Origin: Neostapfia colusana
Lineage: Eukaryota; Streptophyta; Magnoliopsida; Poales; Poaceae
Direction of reading: 5' to 3'
Assembly (NCBI GenBank): GCA_030760725.1
Contig: JASWHV010000016.1
Location: 15,801,084 to 15,865,083, forward strand
Length of the DNA: 64,000 bases
Shown: positions 46,972 to 58,839 of the stretch, piece after piece
Numbering within the stretch: position 1 is the first letter of the stretch
How the letters are laid out: the number at the start of each line of letters is the position of its first letter
The notes under the pieces: generated by a model
What the model saw: the letters and a program-made list of their open reading frames with translations, nothing else
Told to the model about the DNA's origin: nothing
The model's database searches: none
Program-made: the position numbers and the translations under genes

Positions 46972-47751
46972 CTACTCGTCCTCTTGAGCTGGCTCCTCGG
47001 GATCTTCCTCCTCATTTCCGCTACCTTCTGACTCTGCTTTGGGTGGGGAGGCTGCTGGTGGAGAGGTGCGACGACGCCTGACCGCTCGGCGATCCGGGGA
47101 GTCAGGAGCCCATGGATCACTCACGGTGACACACAGTTCATTCCCATCTCCTCTTTCTCTCGCCTTTAAGCAAGCTCACAGCAGCGCCTCCGTTTCCTTC
47201 AGGGTGTCTCGGACATCCTGAAGCTCTTGTTGACACTCCTGCAGTCGAGTGCTGAGCATAGCAGCATCCTCCAAGCACAAGTCCATGTGCTCATGGGAAG
47301 TCCCTTGCTGCACCGGTGGGTACTTGTACTCCGTGGTACCACTCTCACGTTGGAGGACATACATGTACTCAGTTTTGTCCAAGTGGCGACGATAGATGTG
47401 ACTCTGGCAGGTGATGGCCTCCCAGGTGACATCTTTCTCCGCGTCAACTTGTGTTGCTCGACAAGCTGGAGAGTGGTGAATCTTAAGCAGCTGATTCTCG
47501 TGTATAATCCTCATCTCCGAACTCCATTCTTCCCTCTTCTCACGGATGGTCCTTGTGGAGTTATAGTGGATGATTAGCTTGCCCGTATTGCCGGCGGCTT
47601 CGAGCATACGTCGAAGACGGCGCAACAAGTCTCCTACTGCCAATCCGTAGGAAAGGTACGTCACTGGACGACTCTCCTCTCTTTCGGCGAGGGCAACTAC
47701 GGGAACTCTCCCTCCTGTGGACTTGCGAGCGGTGCGAATCATGCGAACCAT
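46972..47751 (-). pseudogene. Extra pre-gag ORF in element C, one nonsense codon
   Basis: Minus strand, ATG at 47751, final stop TAG at 46972-46974; 780 bases, the same as in B. A TGA at 47176-47178 (codon 192) replaces the CGA of B and cuts it to 191 residues within the coiled coil, removing the basic and acidic tail. Otherwise it differs from B by only a few residues (MVRMIRTARK against MVRMIRNARK; QQELQ against QQDLQ). Confidence 0.78.
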
Positions 47752-47952
47752 CTAAAACAAAAAGAATTAAAACTTAGGTTAGATAAACTTTTTAAACAAA
47801 AATCCCATTTTGAATGAAAATTTGGGGTAAGATGAAGAAAATGACTCCTTAAATAACACTCTTCACCCACACCTTGGAAAATAGTTTTTAAGAAAATAGG
47901 GCCCTTAAATACGTCCATTTCTACCTAGGTCCACGTTCCTACGGGCAACCTT

Positions 47953-47965
47953 GGCTCTGATACCA
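47953..47965 (-). promoter_or_regulatory. Element C primer-binding site
   Basis: Reversed TGGTATCAGAGCC, four bases from the 5' LTR; perfect initiator tRNA-Met type. Confidence 0.92.
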
Positions 47966-47969
47966 CCTC

Positions 47970-50900
47970 TGTCACACCCGGTTTTTCCGAAGAAACAACC
48001 AAGTGAATATCACATGTATGCCAGGATCATTTTCTCATACATGTGATGACAAATAGTGAAGCATCATTTATTACAAGCCAGGTGTCGAATATAAATAAGT
48101 CTTACATCGCAAATGTCTCAATGGACACTAATGCTTCATCACAAGTAAATAAACTAGCAGCGGAATATTATTCTTTAGGGCTCCATCACAGGCGTTGCCC
48201 GGGGGTCTTCATGAACCTAAAATCCTTCCTCGGGTCCAAAATCTTGGTCATTATACACCACCTCATTATTTTGACCTGAGCAGCAATATAAACCAACAAA
48301 TATGCAAGGTTGAGTACCAATGGTGCTCAGCAAGTGTGGGAAAATTATATCATGCATGGCTAGAACAAGGAAAGGTTGAACTCATGGTTAAAGCACTACG
48401 CAATTAATACCTATCACCTTAGCTTATTAAGCACCTTCATTACTACACAGGTGAAATGGTCCCAATCTCCCATCCCATCATCATAACCAAATAACCATAA
48501 CATCATTTCCAATGTTAAGCTCCCCGCTTAACATCCACAACTTCCAAAAACCTTCACTCCTCTAATCATGAATAAGTCCAGGCCGCTCTTAACCGTGAGC
48601 ACGGCTGTCAAGACAGTTTTGACTCTGCAGAGTTTGTACCACTGTACCCACAAGTAGTGATTTCATCCCCCGTTGCCGGGTGGACTAAAAGAACCTCCAT
48701 TATGCCAGTGGCTACGATCCACATTCACACTTCCCAGGTGTGCGGCCAGGTGATAACTACGAAGCCTTTACAAAGGGATTCCCGACGAGCGTGGGCCCAC
48801 TGAGGTTTCACCCCTAACAGCATACAAGAGGCTCCAACCCCGCTGCAGTGGCCCCCTCTTGAGCCTTGCGGTTCATATGGTAGTCCAGCTGACACCTAAT
48901 CCCCGCACCATCCAACACACCCATACTACGCCGGGGATACACCTAATTAATTGGCCAAGCTGCCCCATCTCAGCATGTGGTTGGCACTGTAAAGCCGGGT
49001 TACATGCTCCAAGAACCGGTCCTTAGGATCCAGGCAAGTACTAAACACAAACCCCAGTCTCGTGCACCCAGCACACAACCAAAACATCCAACTTGCCTTG
49101 ATCCCTACCTCTACATAACTCACAATGTCTCATTCAAGAGTATGGTAATATAAACTGATGATCTCATGTCCCAAATATCCCATTCTAAGCATGGCTAAGC
49201 ATATGCATGGAAATAAATGACATGGTAAAATAAATCCCAACCCAAGCTACAAGGAAACAGGGTAATGCAATTCTAGGGAAACTTCCTAGCATGGGTTTCA
49301 TATTTAACTTGACAATGCAAATAATTCTATCTACACATCCTAGCATAGGATCAAAGTGGTCAAGGACACTTGCCTCCTTCTTGCTGCTCTTGAAATTGGT
49401 AGTCCTGATCTTGGAAAGGGTTAACTTGCTCTTGAGCAGGTTCTACTTCATACCATCACACATAGCAAAAGAAGAACAACAATCATAAGACATAGTTCAC
49501 ACTTCTTACTTCATACAAACCACACATTCATATTTATAAAAGTTCTTTACCATTATATGTGTTGTGGTTACTTTATGTGTGTTGAGTTGTGGCTTGCATG
49601 CACTTTTAACCATGTATATATGATTCCTACTTTTGTGTCCACATTTATACTTGCATACAATGTGCCTTCACAATTTCTATCAACCCTAAACTGAATTCTT
49701 TGTATTTTAGAAACCCCATTTATCATTTACTAGTTGCTATATTTTCAGATTTATATTCCTATGCATAATTGTGTATTTTATTATTAAATTAGTAATACAC
49801 ATCACCTAAACAGATTAGGTTCTGGTCCTAAATAATTTAAAATCATATTTTGACCATGGCTTATGATGTATACTATTTCATAATTATTTTCCCTATTTTT
49901 CTATAACTATTCTTTACTTAAAAATGTGTCCCTATACTAATAAATGTGAATAATAGATAAAACAGATTTATTTCAGCCCAAAAATATATTTTTTATCTCA
50001 CTCCAAAGTTTTCTAAGTACTGAGAAAGTTTTTTAATAAATTTTGACAATTATGTTTGTCCCCCTTTTTAATTTTTAAACACTAGTTACATATTCAATTT
50101 TTTAAATTAAATACTAAACAGGGCTAAAATAATGAATTCACCCCATTACAGGGTCTATAATATTATTTTCATAATTTCCAGGGGTCTAGCTACACTTATC
50201 AGAGGTGTTTTTCCTAATTTTTATTAAGTCCAGGGGCTAAAACTGATTTTTAAATGAATTTACATGATTTTCTGGAGTTCCAGGGGCTAGATCTGAAGTT
50301 TCCGGGGCTAGCTCTCAATTCCAGAGAACCCCAGGGGGTAGCACGTAAGAATTCCTGTCTTTATAACGCGGGGCTGACGTGGACCGTCCGATTTTAAACC
50401 GACGGCTGAGATTATAACATCGAACCGGTACGCGGGGTTTTAAAGTCTACCGTGCGATTTAAAATAAACGGCGCACAAGCGGCCACGTCGCTCTGATCGA
50501 GCGCGGGCGGCGCTGCCGGCGGCGCACGGCGGCGGGAAGCGGCGATCTCGCCGAAAAGTTTCGGATCTTCGAGAATTCTGCCTAGAACTGTGACCTTATG
50601 GCCTAGATCGGTAGAGGGGAGGTCAGGGATCTCACCTCGGGGGTTTTCTCGAGCTCGGGGGTCCTGGAAAGTGATCGGCGGCGAGGTCCGAGGCAAAACC
50701 ATGGCGAAGCTCGTCGGCGCTGGGTTTACACCGTAAGTCTTCGGGTTTTCTGCACCTGCAAAGTTCCCCGGAGGCGGTGGATCAAGACTAGCGAGTTAGA
50801 TCAGAGTTTCCGAGCTTAGATCGGCCAGAATTCACCGGCGAAGTCTCGGTGCTCACCGGAGTGAAAATCGGCGATCGCGTGAGGAAAACTGATCGGATCG

Positions 50901-51327
50901 GGGGTTTTTATAGCCGGGGGAGGGCGGTGGGTCTGTTGTGATCGAGTTGGAGTCCTCCGGGTCCAGAATTCGGGCGACGGGACGCGGTTTCCGGTCGGTT
51001 GCGATCGCGCGCGCTCGGGGGAAAAGTCCGGGGTCGCGGGGGCTCAGGGTTAGGGATGACAGGTGGATCCCACCCGTCGGTGAGAGGCAGCGCGGCGCGC
51101 GCGGGGGCGGGCTGCGCGGGAGTAGCTGGGCCGGCTGGCGGGTTTCGGCCCACTGGCCGGTTTTTTTCCCGTTTTCCTTTTTCTTTTTCCATTTCTTTTC
51201 TGTTTTGAGTATAATTTGAATTCCAGTTTGAATTTGAATTTTTGCAAAACATGCAACACGTCCAAAAAATTTTAAATTCCCCTCTAAACATGGTTAAGAG
51301 TTTTGAATCAAAATTTGGGGTGTTACA
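47970..51327 (-). repeat. Element C 5' LTR
   Basis: 3,358 bp. Reversed poly(A) signal 48068-48073 and reversed TATA about 50905-50913. Small-ORF exon b is 48217-48275 and exon a 49374-49442, both open. Confidence 0.94.
48217..49442 (-). other. Candidate spliced small ORF inside the C 5' LTR
   Basis: Minus-strand exons 49374-49442 and 48217-48275, with the same splice-site sequences and phase as B. One difference from the 3' LTR copy, CTTGAC against TTTGAC next to the junction, changes Asp to Asn only. Confidence 0.42.
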
Positions 51328-51332
51328 TCGGG

Positions 51333-52270
51333 CCCCGTCCCTTTTGAAGGGGCGAAACCCGGACCTTCCGGTTTGGCGATGGAGTAGTCGATGGCTCCTT
51401 GCCCCCCTCCTCATGTAGCCCCCGTAGCTATAACCTGGAGTTCCTGCACACACGTAGAGGAAACGTGATTCTCCTCGGGGGGTCCTCCCTTTCCCGTCTC
51501 TTAGTCTTAGTCGGCTTATGGTCCTAGTCCGGTATACGGGACTTGGGCAATTCTGTGCGCGAGGCACCGGGGCTTCGGCTCCCTCCAAGGTCCGGGTACG
51601 ACCGTCCGGCCCCTAGTACCGGACCGTTCGCCGGGGAAGCAGAGTGCGGGAAAAGGGGAGCTAAATGTACGGTGATCATACATAGAAAGTGCGGTCATAA
51701 AAACTAATACATAATTTAAATGAGCACATGAGAGAGAGCGAAGTAGAACAGGTTTCTGAGTAAATGCCCATAGGGGGAAGTCATGCTGTACATGGAGGCA
51801 ACGACCCGCCTCATTAAGAAGGGAAGCAAGACTCTACGCTCTTAGGGTCAGAACCAGGCCAAGCTGGACGTAGTCCTGGACTGTCCCCTGAGACTTAGCT
51901 GCCCCGAGCGCTGTTCCTAGACTCTATGGGATTTATTACAGAAGGGTATGGCCATGTTCTACTAACGCTCAGGAGGTAGGACTTACAGTGTTGTTCCATG
52001 CCAAGGGTTTGAGAACGGATCCCATCCTTGGTTGAAAGGCATGTGTACCTAGGACGGCAACTTTCGTGACTCGGAAGGGACCTTCCCGGCTGGGGGAGAG
52101 TTTATAGGTCCTTCGCGGGAAAGTGTGTGCCGCGGCACCAGGTCGCCTTCTTGCAGGTCCCTGACGCGCTTGGTCCTTCGGTGGTAGTGCTAGAGCACCA
52201 GCCGAGACTGTGCGTTGTGGGGTGTCACCTGCAGCCGGGCCTCGTCGACGAGGTCGTCATCTTCACGCTG
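51333..52270 (-). pseudogene. Element E spacer and integrase C-terminal tail
   Basis: Minus strand. The part at about 51760-52270 matches, in reverse, the end of F's pol (55990-56480): a tail ending in a LSPSWEGPFRV-like motif and then the sequence around GACTCTATGG. 51333-51760 matches F's spacer at 56600-56950. Stops break every frame. It shows that E once had a full pol of the F type. Confidence 0.7.
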
Positions 52271-52722
52271 GATCAGGTCCTGCGCGGCTTCTCCTGGGAG
52301 CCTCAGGGTACCCTCCCCTTCTGGCTAAGGCCTTCAAGGGGTAGGAGGACCCAGACTCTTCTTGGAAGACCCAAGGTGTCTTTCCCCTTCTGGCTAAGGC
52401 CTTCAATAGGTTGACAGACCATGGGCGGCCCCCAGGAGGTACGTTCGAGGCACAGGGACGTGCACTCGGGTGAGATCATTATCTTCGCGCTGGAGTGGGT
52501 CCTGCGCGGCTTCTCCTGGGATCCCCGGGGTACCTACCCTCCCCTTCTGGCTAAGGCCTTCAAGAGGTGGGAGGTCCCGGACTCTTCTTGGGAGACCCAA
52601 GGCGTCTTTCCCCTTCTGGCTAAGGCCATCAAGAGCTTGATGGACCCTGGGCGGCCCCCAGGAGGTAAGGTTGAGACACAAAGACGTGCATTCGGGTGGA
52701 GCGTGCCCGATTCTGCACCGTC
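52270..52722 (-). repeat. Tandem duplication of about 222 bp in E
   Basis: Two successive copies begin TCCTGCGCGGCTTCTCCTGG at 52278 and 52500. Each contains two CCCCTTCTGGCTAAGGCCTT boxes (about 52316, 52384, 52542, 52609), so a shorter repeat lies inside the longer one. D2 holds part of the same repeat at 31105. It occupies the place where RT, RNase H and most of integrase are missing. Confidence 0.75.
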
Positions 52723-52821
52723 GGGGCTGGTGCTTGGGCTGCTGCGACTTCTTGGAGCTTCTTCAAGGTTGACATCGCAGCAGTGCAGTCTCCACTGACT
52801 TTCCGGGGTAGCCGCAGTCGG

Positions 52822-54570
52822 CTACTGCCCCGGCTCGTCATCACCGGAGCTGGAGTCCTCACCGTTGTGCACCGTCTTTATGATGCGCTGAGGCTCCTGA
52901 AACCCCACCTGGTGGCCAACGCTGACTGAGGCGTCGGCCTTCTGCTTGCCCTCCCTTTGAGGGAGGGGTGGAGCATCAGCTCTCAGCTGCCTCCCTTTGC
53001 GGAAGCGCTCTGCAAGCCTCTGGATGTCCCAGCACTCGGCAGCAGAATGATTGCTGGCGCCATGCACGGGGCATAGCTCGCCTTGGTCACCATCTGGGGC
53101 TGGTGACTGTCGCTGCCTTTTGTCGGGGCGCGGCCCCCGAGCCCCACTGGGTGCCGCTGCTGCGGCAACGGGGGCCGTGGCCGGTGGCTTCATCTTGCCA
53201 CCGCCCCGGTTCTTGATCTTCTTGCTGCTTCCATAGGAAACAGCGCCAGATCCAGGCTATCCTCCTGACTCGGAGGCTGGCAGGGAGTGCCAGTTCCGCC
53301 CTTCTGCTGCTCTGGCGCACTTGTCCGCCAGGCTGAAGAGCTCTAAGACGTCACAGACCTCTCTGGTCGCGAGCTTCTCAAGCATCTTCTTGTCCCGGAC
53401 ACCCTGCCGGAACGCCACCACCACGGAAGCACTTTGAATGTGTGGGATGGTGTTCCGTACCTGGGAGAACCGCTGAATGAAAGAGCGCAGCGACTCCCCA
53501 GGTTGTTGCTGGATGGCGTGGAGGTCGAGCTCCATGCCAGGCCGGGTGTAGGAGCTGCCGAAGTTCGCGGTGAACTGCCGGCAGAGCTCTCCCCAGGAAG
53601 TTATGGAACCCTGGGGGAGGTTCTTGAGCCAGGACCGGGCTGGGCCGGTCAAGGCGACGGGGAAGCAGTTGGCCATGACGGTCTCATCCCCTCCTGCGGC
53701 AAGGACGGCGGTGGAGTAGATCTGGAGGAACTCCGCCGGGTTGACGCTGTCGTCGTACTTCTCGGGCAGGTGCGGCCGAAACTTGCGCGGCCACCTCGCG
53801 AAGCGAAGGTGGGGCGCTAGGGCCGCACATCCTGCTCCTGTTGCTGCAGGCTTTGGTGCCGCGAACGCTTGGTTCGCTGCTGGCACTGTGTACCCCGGTA
53901 TGGGCAAGGCTGCAAAATAGACCGGGGGCGCCGTTTGCAGGGCATATGGCTGTGGCATATGCTGCGTGGCGTATGCCTGGGGCAGAGATCGCGTGGCGAA
54001 GGTCTGCGCCTCAGGCAGGGTCGAGGCTGACGTCATGCTGTCGCCGGCCTCTTGGTTGCGACGCCTTTCCCGACGTCGCTCGAGGAACACCCGGGCATCT
54101 TGGCCCAAGTGGCATCGTTCCAGCTCTGTCCTCAGGTCTGTCGATGGGAGCGTGGTGGAGCTGGAGTCCGCCGTCTGCCCGTCAACCGTTGGCGTGCACG
54201 TCAGCGACACAGCCAGTTGGCCGGAGCGTCGTCCCCGCCGAAGTCAAGGGTCTGCGGCGGCGACGACAAGACGGTCTACTTTGCGAATCCACTGCTGGGT
54301 AGCTGCCTGAGGCGCGTCCCCAGCAGGTGGATTGCGCAGTAGCGCTCTTGCTGCAGCTAGCGTGCCCCCGTGGGGAAAGCTCGGCACTGCAGAAGATCTC
54401 ACGCTAGCTGGAGCCTGCATTGCCGGTGTCGGCTTTGCCGTAGTCGGCTGCTGGCTTCCAGCTTGCGCTGACACACTCCGTCCTGAGTGTGTCGACACGT
54501 ATTCCCCGCTAGTCACGGTCCGTCGTGAACGCGGGGGAGGAGAGTCTGCCGTTGAAGGAAGCTTCGTCAT
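52822..54570 (-). pseudogene. gag: Element E gag
   Basis: Minus strand. Start MTKLPSTADSPPPRSRR at 54570, a frame change near 54240, then an open stretch 54210-53257 (317 codons) with the capsid region (KFRPHLPEKYDDSVNP, SWLKNLPQGSITSWGELCRQ, RSFIQRFSQVRNTIPHIQ). A stop at 53257 is followed by the zinc region CPVHGASNHSAAEC near 53060. It ends in the protease remnant after the deletion shared with D2 (junction near 52829). This is the best preserved Tat-type gag in the window. Confidence 0.82.
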
Positions 54571-54605
54571 CTTCGTCGGCAGAAATTCGTCGCGCGAGGG
54601 AAAAG

Positions 54606-54626
54606 CCCCCTACCTGGCGCGCCAAA
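54606..54626 (-). promoter_or_regulatory. Putative element E primer-binding region
   Basis: Minus-strand TTTGGCGCGCCAGGTAGGGG next to the 5' LTR, conserved in D1 and D2. It includes the palindrome GGCGCGCC. Confidence 0.55.
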
Positions 54627-55715
54627 TGTCGAATTGTGTGGTCGACACTTCCCCCGGACCTTCTCTGGGCAGCCTGCGGAGGTTCTTATTCGGAGGGGCT
54701 AGTTGCTTGTCGAGAGCTTCAGCGTAAGGGACGAGTGAGGGAGAAGCTTGACACGGCGAGTTTTACGTGGTTCGGGCCGCCGGAGCGTAAAACCCTACGT
54801 CCACGGTGAGCAGAGGTGCTCGCTGTATTGCTTGTTGCCCAGAACCGAAGTCCTGAGCTTGAGGTTGAGTTATGTATAGGGTGCGAGTTGCTGGAGTGCG
54901 AACCCTTGCTAACGTTGCCTACCCGAGCCTTTTATAGTGCAAGGCTCGAGCGGCTTACAAGGGGGGGGGGGGCCGGGACCCGACAGGTGGTCCCGGGGAG
55001 ATTGCCTGCCGACTATCGTATCTGTAGTTATGTCGGTAGTTGTCTCTAGCGAAGGCTTCCGAGTCTTCGTTCTGTCGCCCCGCCCATGCCGCAAGCTAGC
55101 CGTAGTGGTTGATGACGGCGGGGGCGGCAGGGGATGTCTTGTCACTGTGTTTATTGGCTGGCAGGTTCTGACACGGCGCGCCAGTCTGCGATGCGATTGG
55201 GCGCAACGGCACCTGACAGAGGCGTGCTCCATGTCTTCACGTCTTGGGAAGGTGCGGGCCTTGAATACCTTGTACGGGCAAGGTATGGTGCGTCTTTACA
55301 CCTGCTGCCTACCGCGCGGGGGCAGGCAGCGCCGTCCTGCTGGCCACGTGGCGGGCCCGGAGCTCTCCTCTAAGGAGAGGGAGGTCTAGCCCCGCGGGAC
55401 ACGTGGAGCCTTCGGACCTCTCCCTGCGGAGGGGGAGGTCCGGCTTCTGTCGGCCACATGGCGGGCCCGGAGCTCTCCTCTGAGGATAGGGAGATCCGGC
55501 CTCGCGAGACACGTGGCGCCTTCGGAGCTCTCCCCGCGGAGGGGGAGGTCCGTCTGCTGCTGGCCACGTGGCGGGCCCGGAGCTCTCCTCTGAGGAGAGG
55601 GAGGTCCGGCCCCGCTGGACACGTGGCGCCTTCGAAGCTCTCCCTGCGGAGAAGGGCGAGATCCTTAGGCATTTTCCCTTGTGCGCGGGGGTACCCCATA
55701 TCGAGGGTACCGACA
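54627..55715 (-). repeat. Element E 5' LTR (minus sense)
   Basis: 1,089 bp. Intact minus-strand TATA CTATAAAAGG (54928-54937). CACGTG tandem repeats at about 55336-55650, some 400 bases upstream of TATA in the element's sense. A G run (54961-54972) differs in length from the other LTR. Confidence 0.92.
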
Positions 55716-56381
55716 ATCACTGACAACGGGACCCAGTTCACCAGCGCAGCGTTCCAAGAATACTGCGAAGACCTCGGCATCCAGGTGTGCTATGCCTCCG
55801 TTGCTCATCCAAAGAGCAATGGACAAGTTGAGAGGGCCAACGTCGAGATTCTTCGGGGCCTCAAGACCCGCACCTATGCCGGCTTGAAGAAACATGGCAC
55901 CAAGTGGATGGATGAGCTTCCGAGCACACTATGGGCTAACCGGACATCCTAGAGCCGGGCCACTGGAGAGACACCCTTCTTCATGGTATACGGGGCCGAG
56001 GCTGTGCTTCCCCCAGAGATCACCATGGGGTCCCTCCGTGTCCGAGCTTACGACGAAGCCGCGCAGGACAACCTCCGGCGTGAAGACATCGACCTTCTCG
56101 ACGAGGCTAGACTACATGCAGCACTCCGCAACGCACGGTACTGACAAGCCCTCCGGCGCTACCACCAAAGGTCTGTGCATGTCCGGGAGCTGTAGGAAGA
56201 TGACCTGGTGTTGCGGCGCATACTTTCTCGCGAAGGGACCGACAGACTCTCCCCCAGCTGGGAAGGTCCCTTCCGAGTCACAAAATTATGCCGCCCCGGG
56301 TGCGTACGGCTTTCCACCGAGGATGGGGACCCACTCCCGAACCCTTGGAACATAGAACAACTCCGTAAGTTCTACCCCTAG
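55716..56381 (+). pseudogene. pol: Element F integrase, C-terminal part
   Basis: Plus strand, resuming after E. ITDNGTQFTS holds the second catalytic Asp and HPKSNGQVERAN the catalytic Glu. TETPF-type motif after a TAG (LWANRTS then stop), then MVYGAEAVLPPEI. A further TGA lies near 56142. The frame ends NIEQLRKFYP with TAG at 56379-56381. Tat-type integrase, broken by two nonsense codons and by E. Confidence 0.85.
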
Positions 56382-57029
56382 AGCAATAATAGGACAGTTT
56401 CTTCTTTTTGTAATAGATTCCATAGAGTCCAGGAACAGCGCTCGGAGCAGCTAAGTCTCGGGGGATGGTCCAGGACTACGTTCAGCTTGGCCTGGTTCCG
56501 ACCCTAAGCGCGTAGAGTCTTGCTTCCCTTCTTAATGGGGCGGGTTGTTGCCTCCATGTTTAGCCTGCCTTCCTCCTATGGAAATTTATATGAAAAGAAA
56601 CATGTCCTACTTTGCTCTTCCCTTGTGCTCATTTAAATCACGTATTAATTTTTATGACCGCACTTCCTGTGTATGCTCACCATGCACTCAGCTCCCTTTT
56701 CCCATTCTTACCTCTAGTCGGCATTTGCTATCTTACAGAAGGCGGTCGCGTTTGAGGTACCTGCCGATGGCCAGGGGGCCCCGAGCTCCCGGCACTTCGC
56801 ACACTGTAGTTCCCAAGCACCGTACACCGGATCAGGACCGTAAGCCAAATAAGACTATGAGATAGGGAAGGGGGAGCCCCAAGGAGAATTACGTTTCCCT
56901 TACTTGTGTGCAGGACCTCCCGGCCTTAGCTCCCCGCAAGAGTATGGTAGGAGCGCCCAAACAATTGGCCACAGCTACCAGGGGGCCACTACGGGACCGC
57001 GCAAGACCGGAGCTCCAATGCAAGACTGA
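56382..57029 (+). other. Element F spacer downstream of pol
   Basis: No gene seen. Homologous, in reverse, to 51333-51900 of E. Contains the conserved stretch ATAGATTCCATAGAGTCC and an A/T-rich part near 56580-56660. Confidence 0.6.
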
Positions 57030-57310
57030 AGGATCCGGACCTTGCCCCCTCCACAGGGGCGAGCCCCGAAGGCCCCACGTGTCCAGCGGGGCCGGAGCTC
57101 CCCTCTCCTCAGGAGGAGCCCCAGGCCTGCCACGTGGCCGGCAGAAGCCGGACCTCCCCCCTCCGCGGGGAGAGCTCCAAAGGCTCCACGTGTCCCACGG
57201 GGCCGGACCTCCCTCTCCTCAGAGGAGAGCTCCGGGCCCGCCACGTGGTCGACAGACCCGGACCTCCCCGTTCTCACGGGGTGAGTTCCGGAGACCTCCG
57301 GGGCCCTTAA
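57030..57310 (+). repeat. Internal CACGTG repeat array in F
   Basis: Five or so units of the 56-bp type (CCCCACGTGTCCAGCGGGGC, GCCACGTGGCCGGCAGAAGC and so on) with the inverted repeat CTCTCCTC/GAGGAGAG. Same units as in the Tat LTRs, here between pol and the antisense ORF. Confidence 0.7.
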
Positions 57311-57569
57311 CACAATAAGGACCTGGGGAAGGTGTCTGTGCAGGGCTTCAAGATCGGTGAAGGCCTCTGAGTACCTTGCGGAGCTAAGGGCTTGGTCAGG
57401 CCAATCCAAGAAGAAGACTAAAGCACATAGACGCAGAAGATAACAAGAGTCTATTCATTCAAGGCTCCATGAGCTGGACTACAGACTCAACAAAAGTAAA
57501 GAAAAAAGGGGAAAATATACAGGGCCTTTTGGCCACAGGGGCGGCTGCCTCAGAGTCCCCGGACTCCCG
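57311..57569 (-). other. 3' region of the F antisense ORF
   Basis: Short stretch after the antisense stop. On the minus strand TGAATAAATAGACTCTTG-type sequence (around 57447) provides an AATAAA-like signal, also present after the E antisense ORF near 38398. Confidence 0.45.
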
Positions 57570-58839
57570 CTAGAACCTAGAGGCCACAAGGGCGGCCATG
57601 TCCCCGACCTCGGCCCTGGCAGCTTCCTCCCGCTCGACGGTGGGCCCTAGTCGGACAGGCTCCAGAGAGAAGGAAGGGTCTTGGCTCCGGAAGCATGCCA
57701 GCATATGCGTAGCGACCTCCATCGCCAGGCCTCGTCCTTCCACCTCAAGTTCGTCGGTGATCACCGCTTCGAGCCAGCCCAGCTTGGCGCCGATTGACTC
57801 AAGCACCGGGATTGCCCCAGACACCTCCTGCACTAGAGCCTCCGTCCGCACCGGGCTGAAACCAAGAGGAACCAAGGCGGACCCCGCCTCGGTAACAAAG
57901 CTCCAGATCGCCCGGGCCTCGATAGACCGTGAAGCCTGGAGCTTCTCTACCTCTTGGCGGGCCGCCAGCTCGCGATCCAGCGCTGCCTGGCGCTCCTGGG
58001 AGGATTGCTCCTCCCTCGCGGCAACAGCCGACTCGCGGAGCTCCAGCTCCTCGGCCCAAGCCCTCAGCTCGCCCTCCCTAGCCTTCAGCCGTGCGGCGAC
58101 CTTCTCCTCCTCGGCCGCCACGGCACGTTCCCGATCGGCGACGGCGCACTCTCAGCGATCTGCCTGCAGCCGCGACTCCTCCACGGCAGCAGAGCGCGCT
58201 TCGGCTTTGGCCTGAGCTTCGCGGAAGGTAGCGCGAAGCCGTCGGGTCTCTGAGCCCAGGTGGCCGACGGCTTTCTTCTGAGCATCGAGCAGAGCACCCA
58301 TGGAGTCAAGCCTCGACTGCCTCGAGTCGAGCTCTACCTTAGCCTCGTGGGTCCGCTGCTGCAGGAGATGCTCCCAGCTAAGGAGGCGCTCCCTCTCTCC
58401 AGCCAGCGCCCCCCGCTCCCACTCAAAGGCGGCCTGGATCTGTCGGGCGCCAGCCTGAGAACGCCCCAAGGCATCCCATATGGGCAGCGGGGCGGCAGGG
58501 GCAGGAGTCGTGACCCTGACCTCCCCCATCGCGTCCACGACCGGCGAAGGTGCCGGTGCCTCGGCAACTGAGGCAAGACGCTGACCCGGGGGAGCCAGGG
58601 AGTTAGCATCTGCGCCTACAGCAGCCCCTCCAGCCTCAGCACCGGACTTCCAGGCTGGCGAAGGAGGGCGAGCAGGTGCTGCCGCAGCCACCGCAGGGGG
58701 TGAACCCGCCAGCACAGAAGAAGCCCCCGCCGACTTGGGGGCCATCGGAACCACCGCAGTTCCCGGATTATGCGGTGCAGAGCCTCCGCCAACTGGAGAT
58801 GGCCGGGGAATCGGCTCGCCCCCGGCAGCCGGTGAGTCC

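Larger units (their letters stand above)
38799..51327 (-). mobile_element. Element C: second copy of the B family, minus sense
   Basis: Full-length Tekay/Del-type element. 3' LTR 38799-42155 (3,357 bp), 5' LTR 47970-51327 (3,358 bp). The TSD TCGGG is at 38794-38798 and 51328-51332. Internal sequence on the minus strand: primer-binding site, extra ORF, gag-pol and polypurine tract, all the same lengths as in B (780 and 4,470 bases). The near-equal LTRs indicate a recent insertion. Confidence 0.96.
35009..55715 (-). mobile_element. Element E: defective Tat-type gypsy element, minus sense, with C nested inside
   Basis: LTRs at 35009-36092 (1,084 bp) and 54627-55715 (1,089 bp). The TSD ATCAC is at 35004-35008 and 55716-55720. 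Minus sense, right to left: 5' LTR, primer-binding region, gag, a protease remnant, a tandem duplication, the C-terminal tail of integrase, spacer, CACGTG repeats, an antisense ORF on the plus strand and a conserved 3' junction (GGGCCCGGGGGCCAC on the minus strand). RT, RNase H and most of integrase are missing, so E must have moved with enzymes from another copy. Confidence 0.93.

Noticed and set aside
52316..52640. CCCCTTCTGGCTAAGGCCTT boxes considered as a CRISPR-like or satellite array
   Set aside because: Only four boxes with unequal spacing, explained by one 222-bp duplication of a unit already holding two boxes, inside a retrotransposon.
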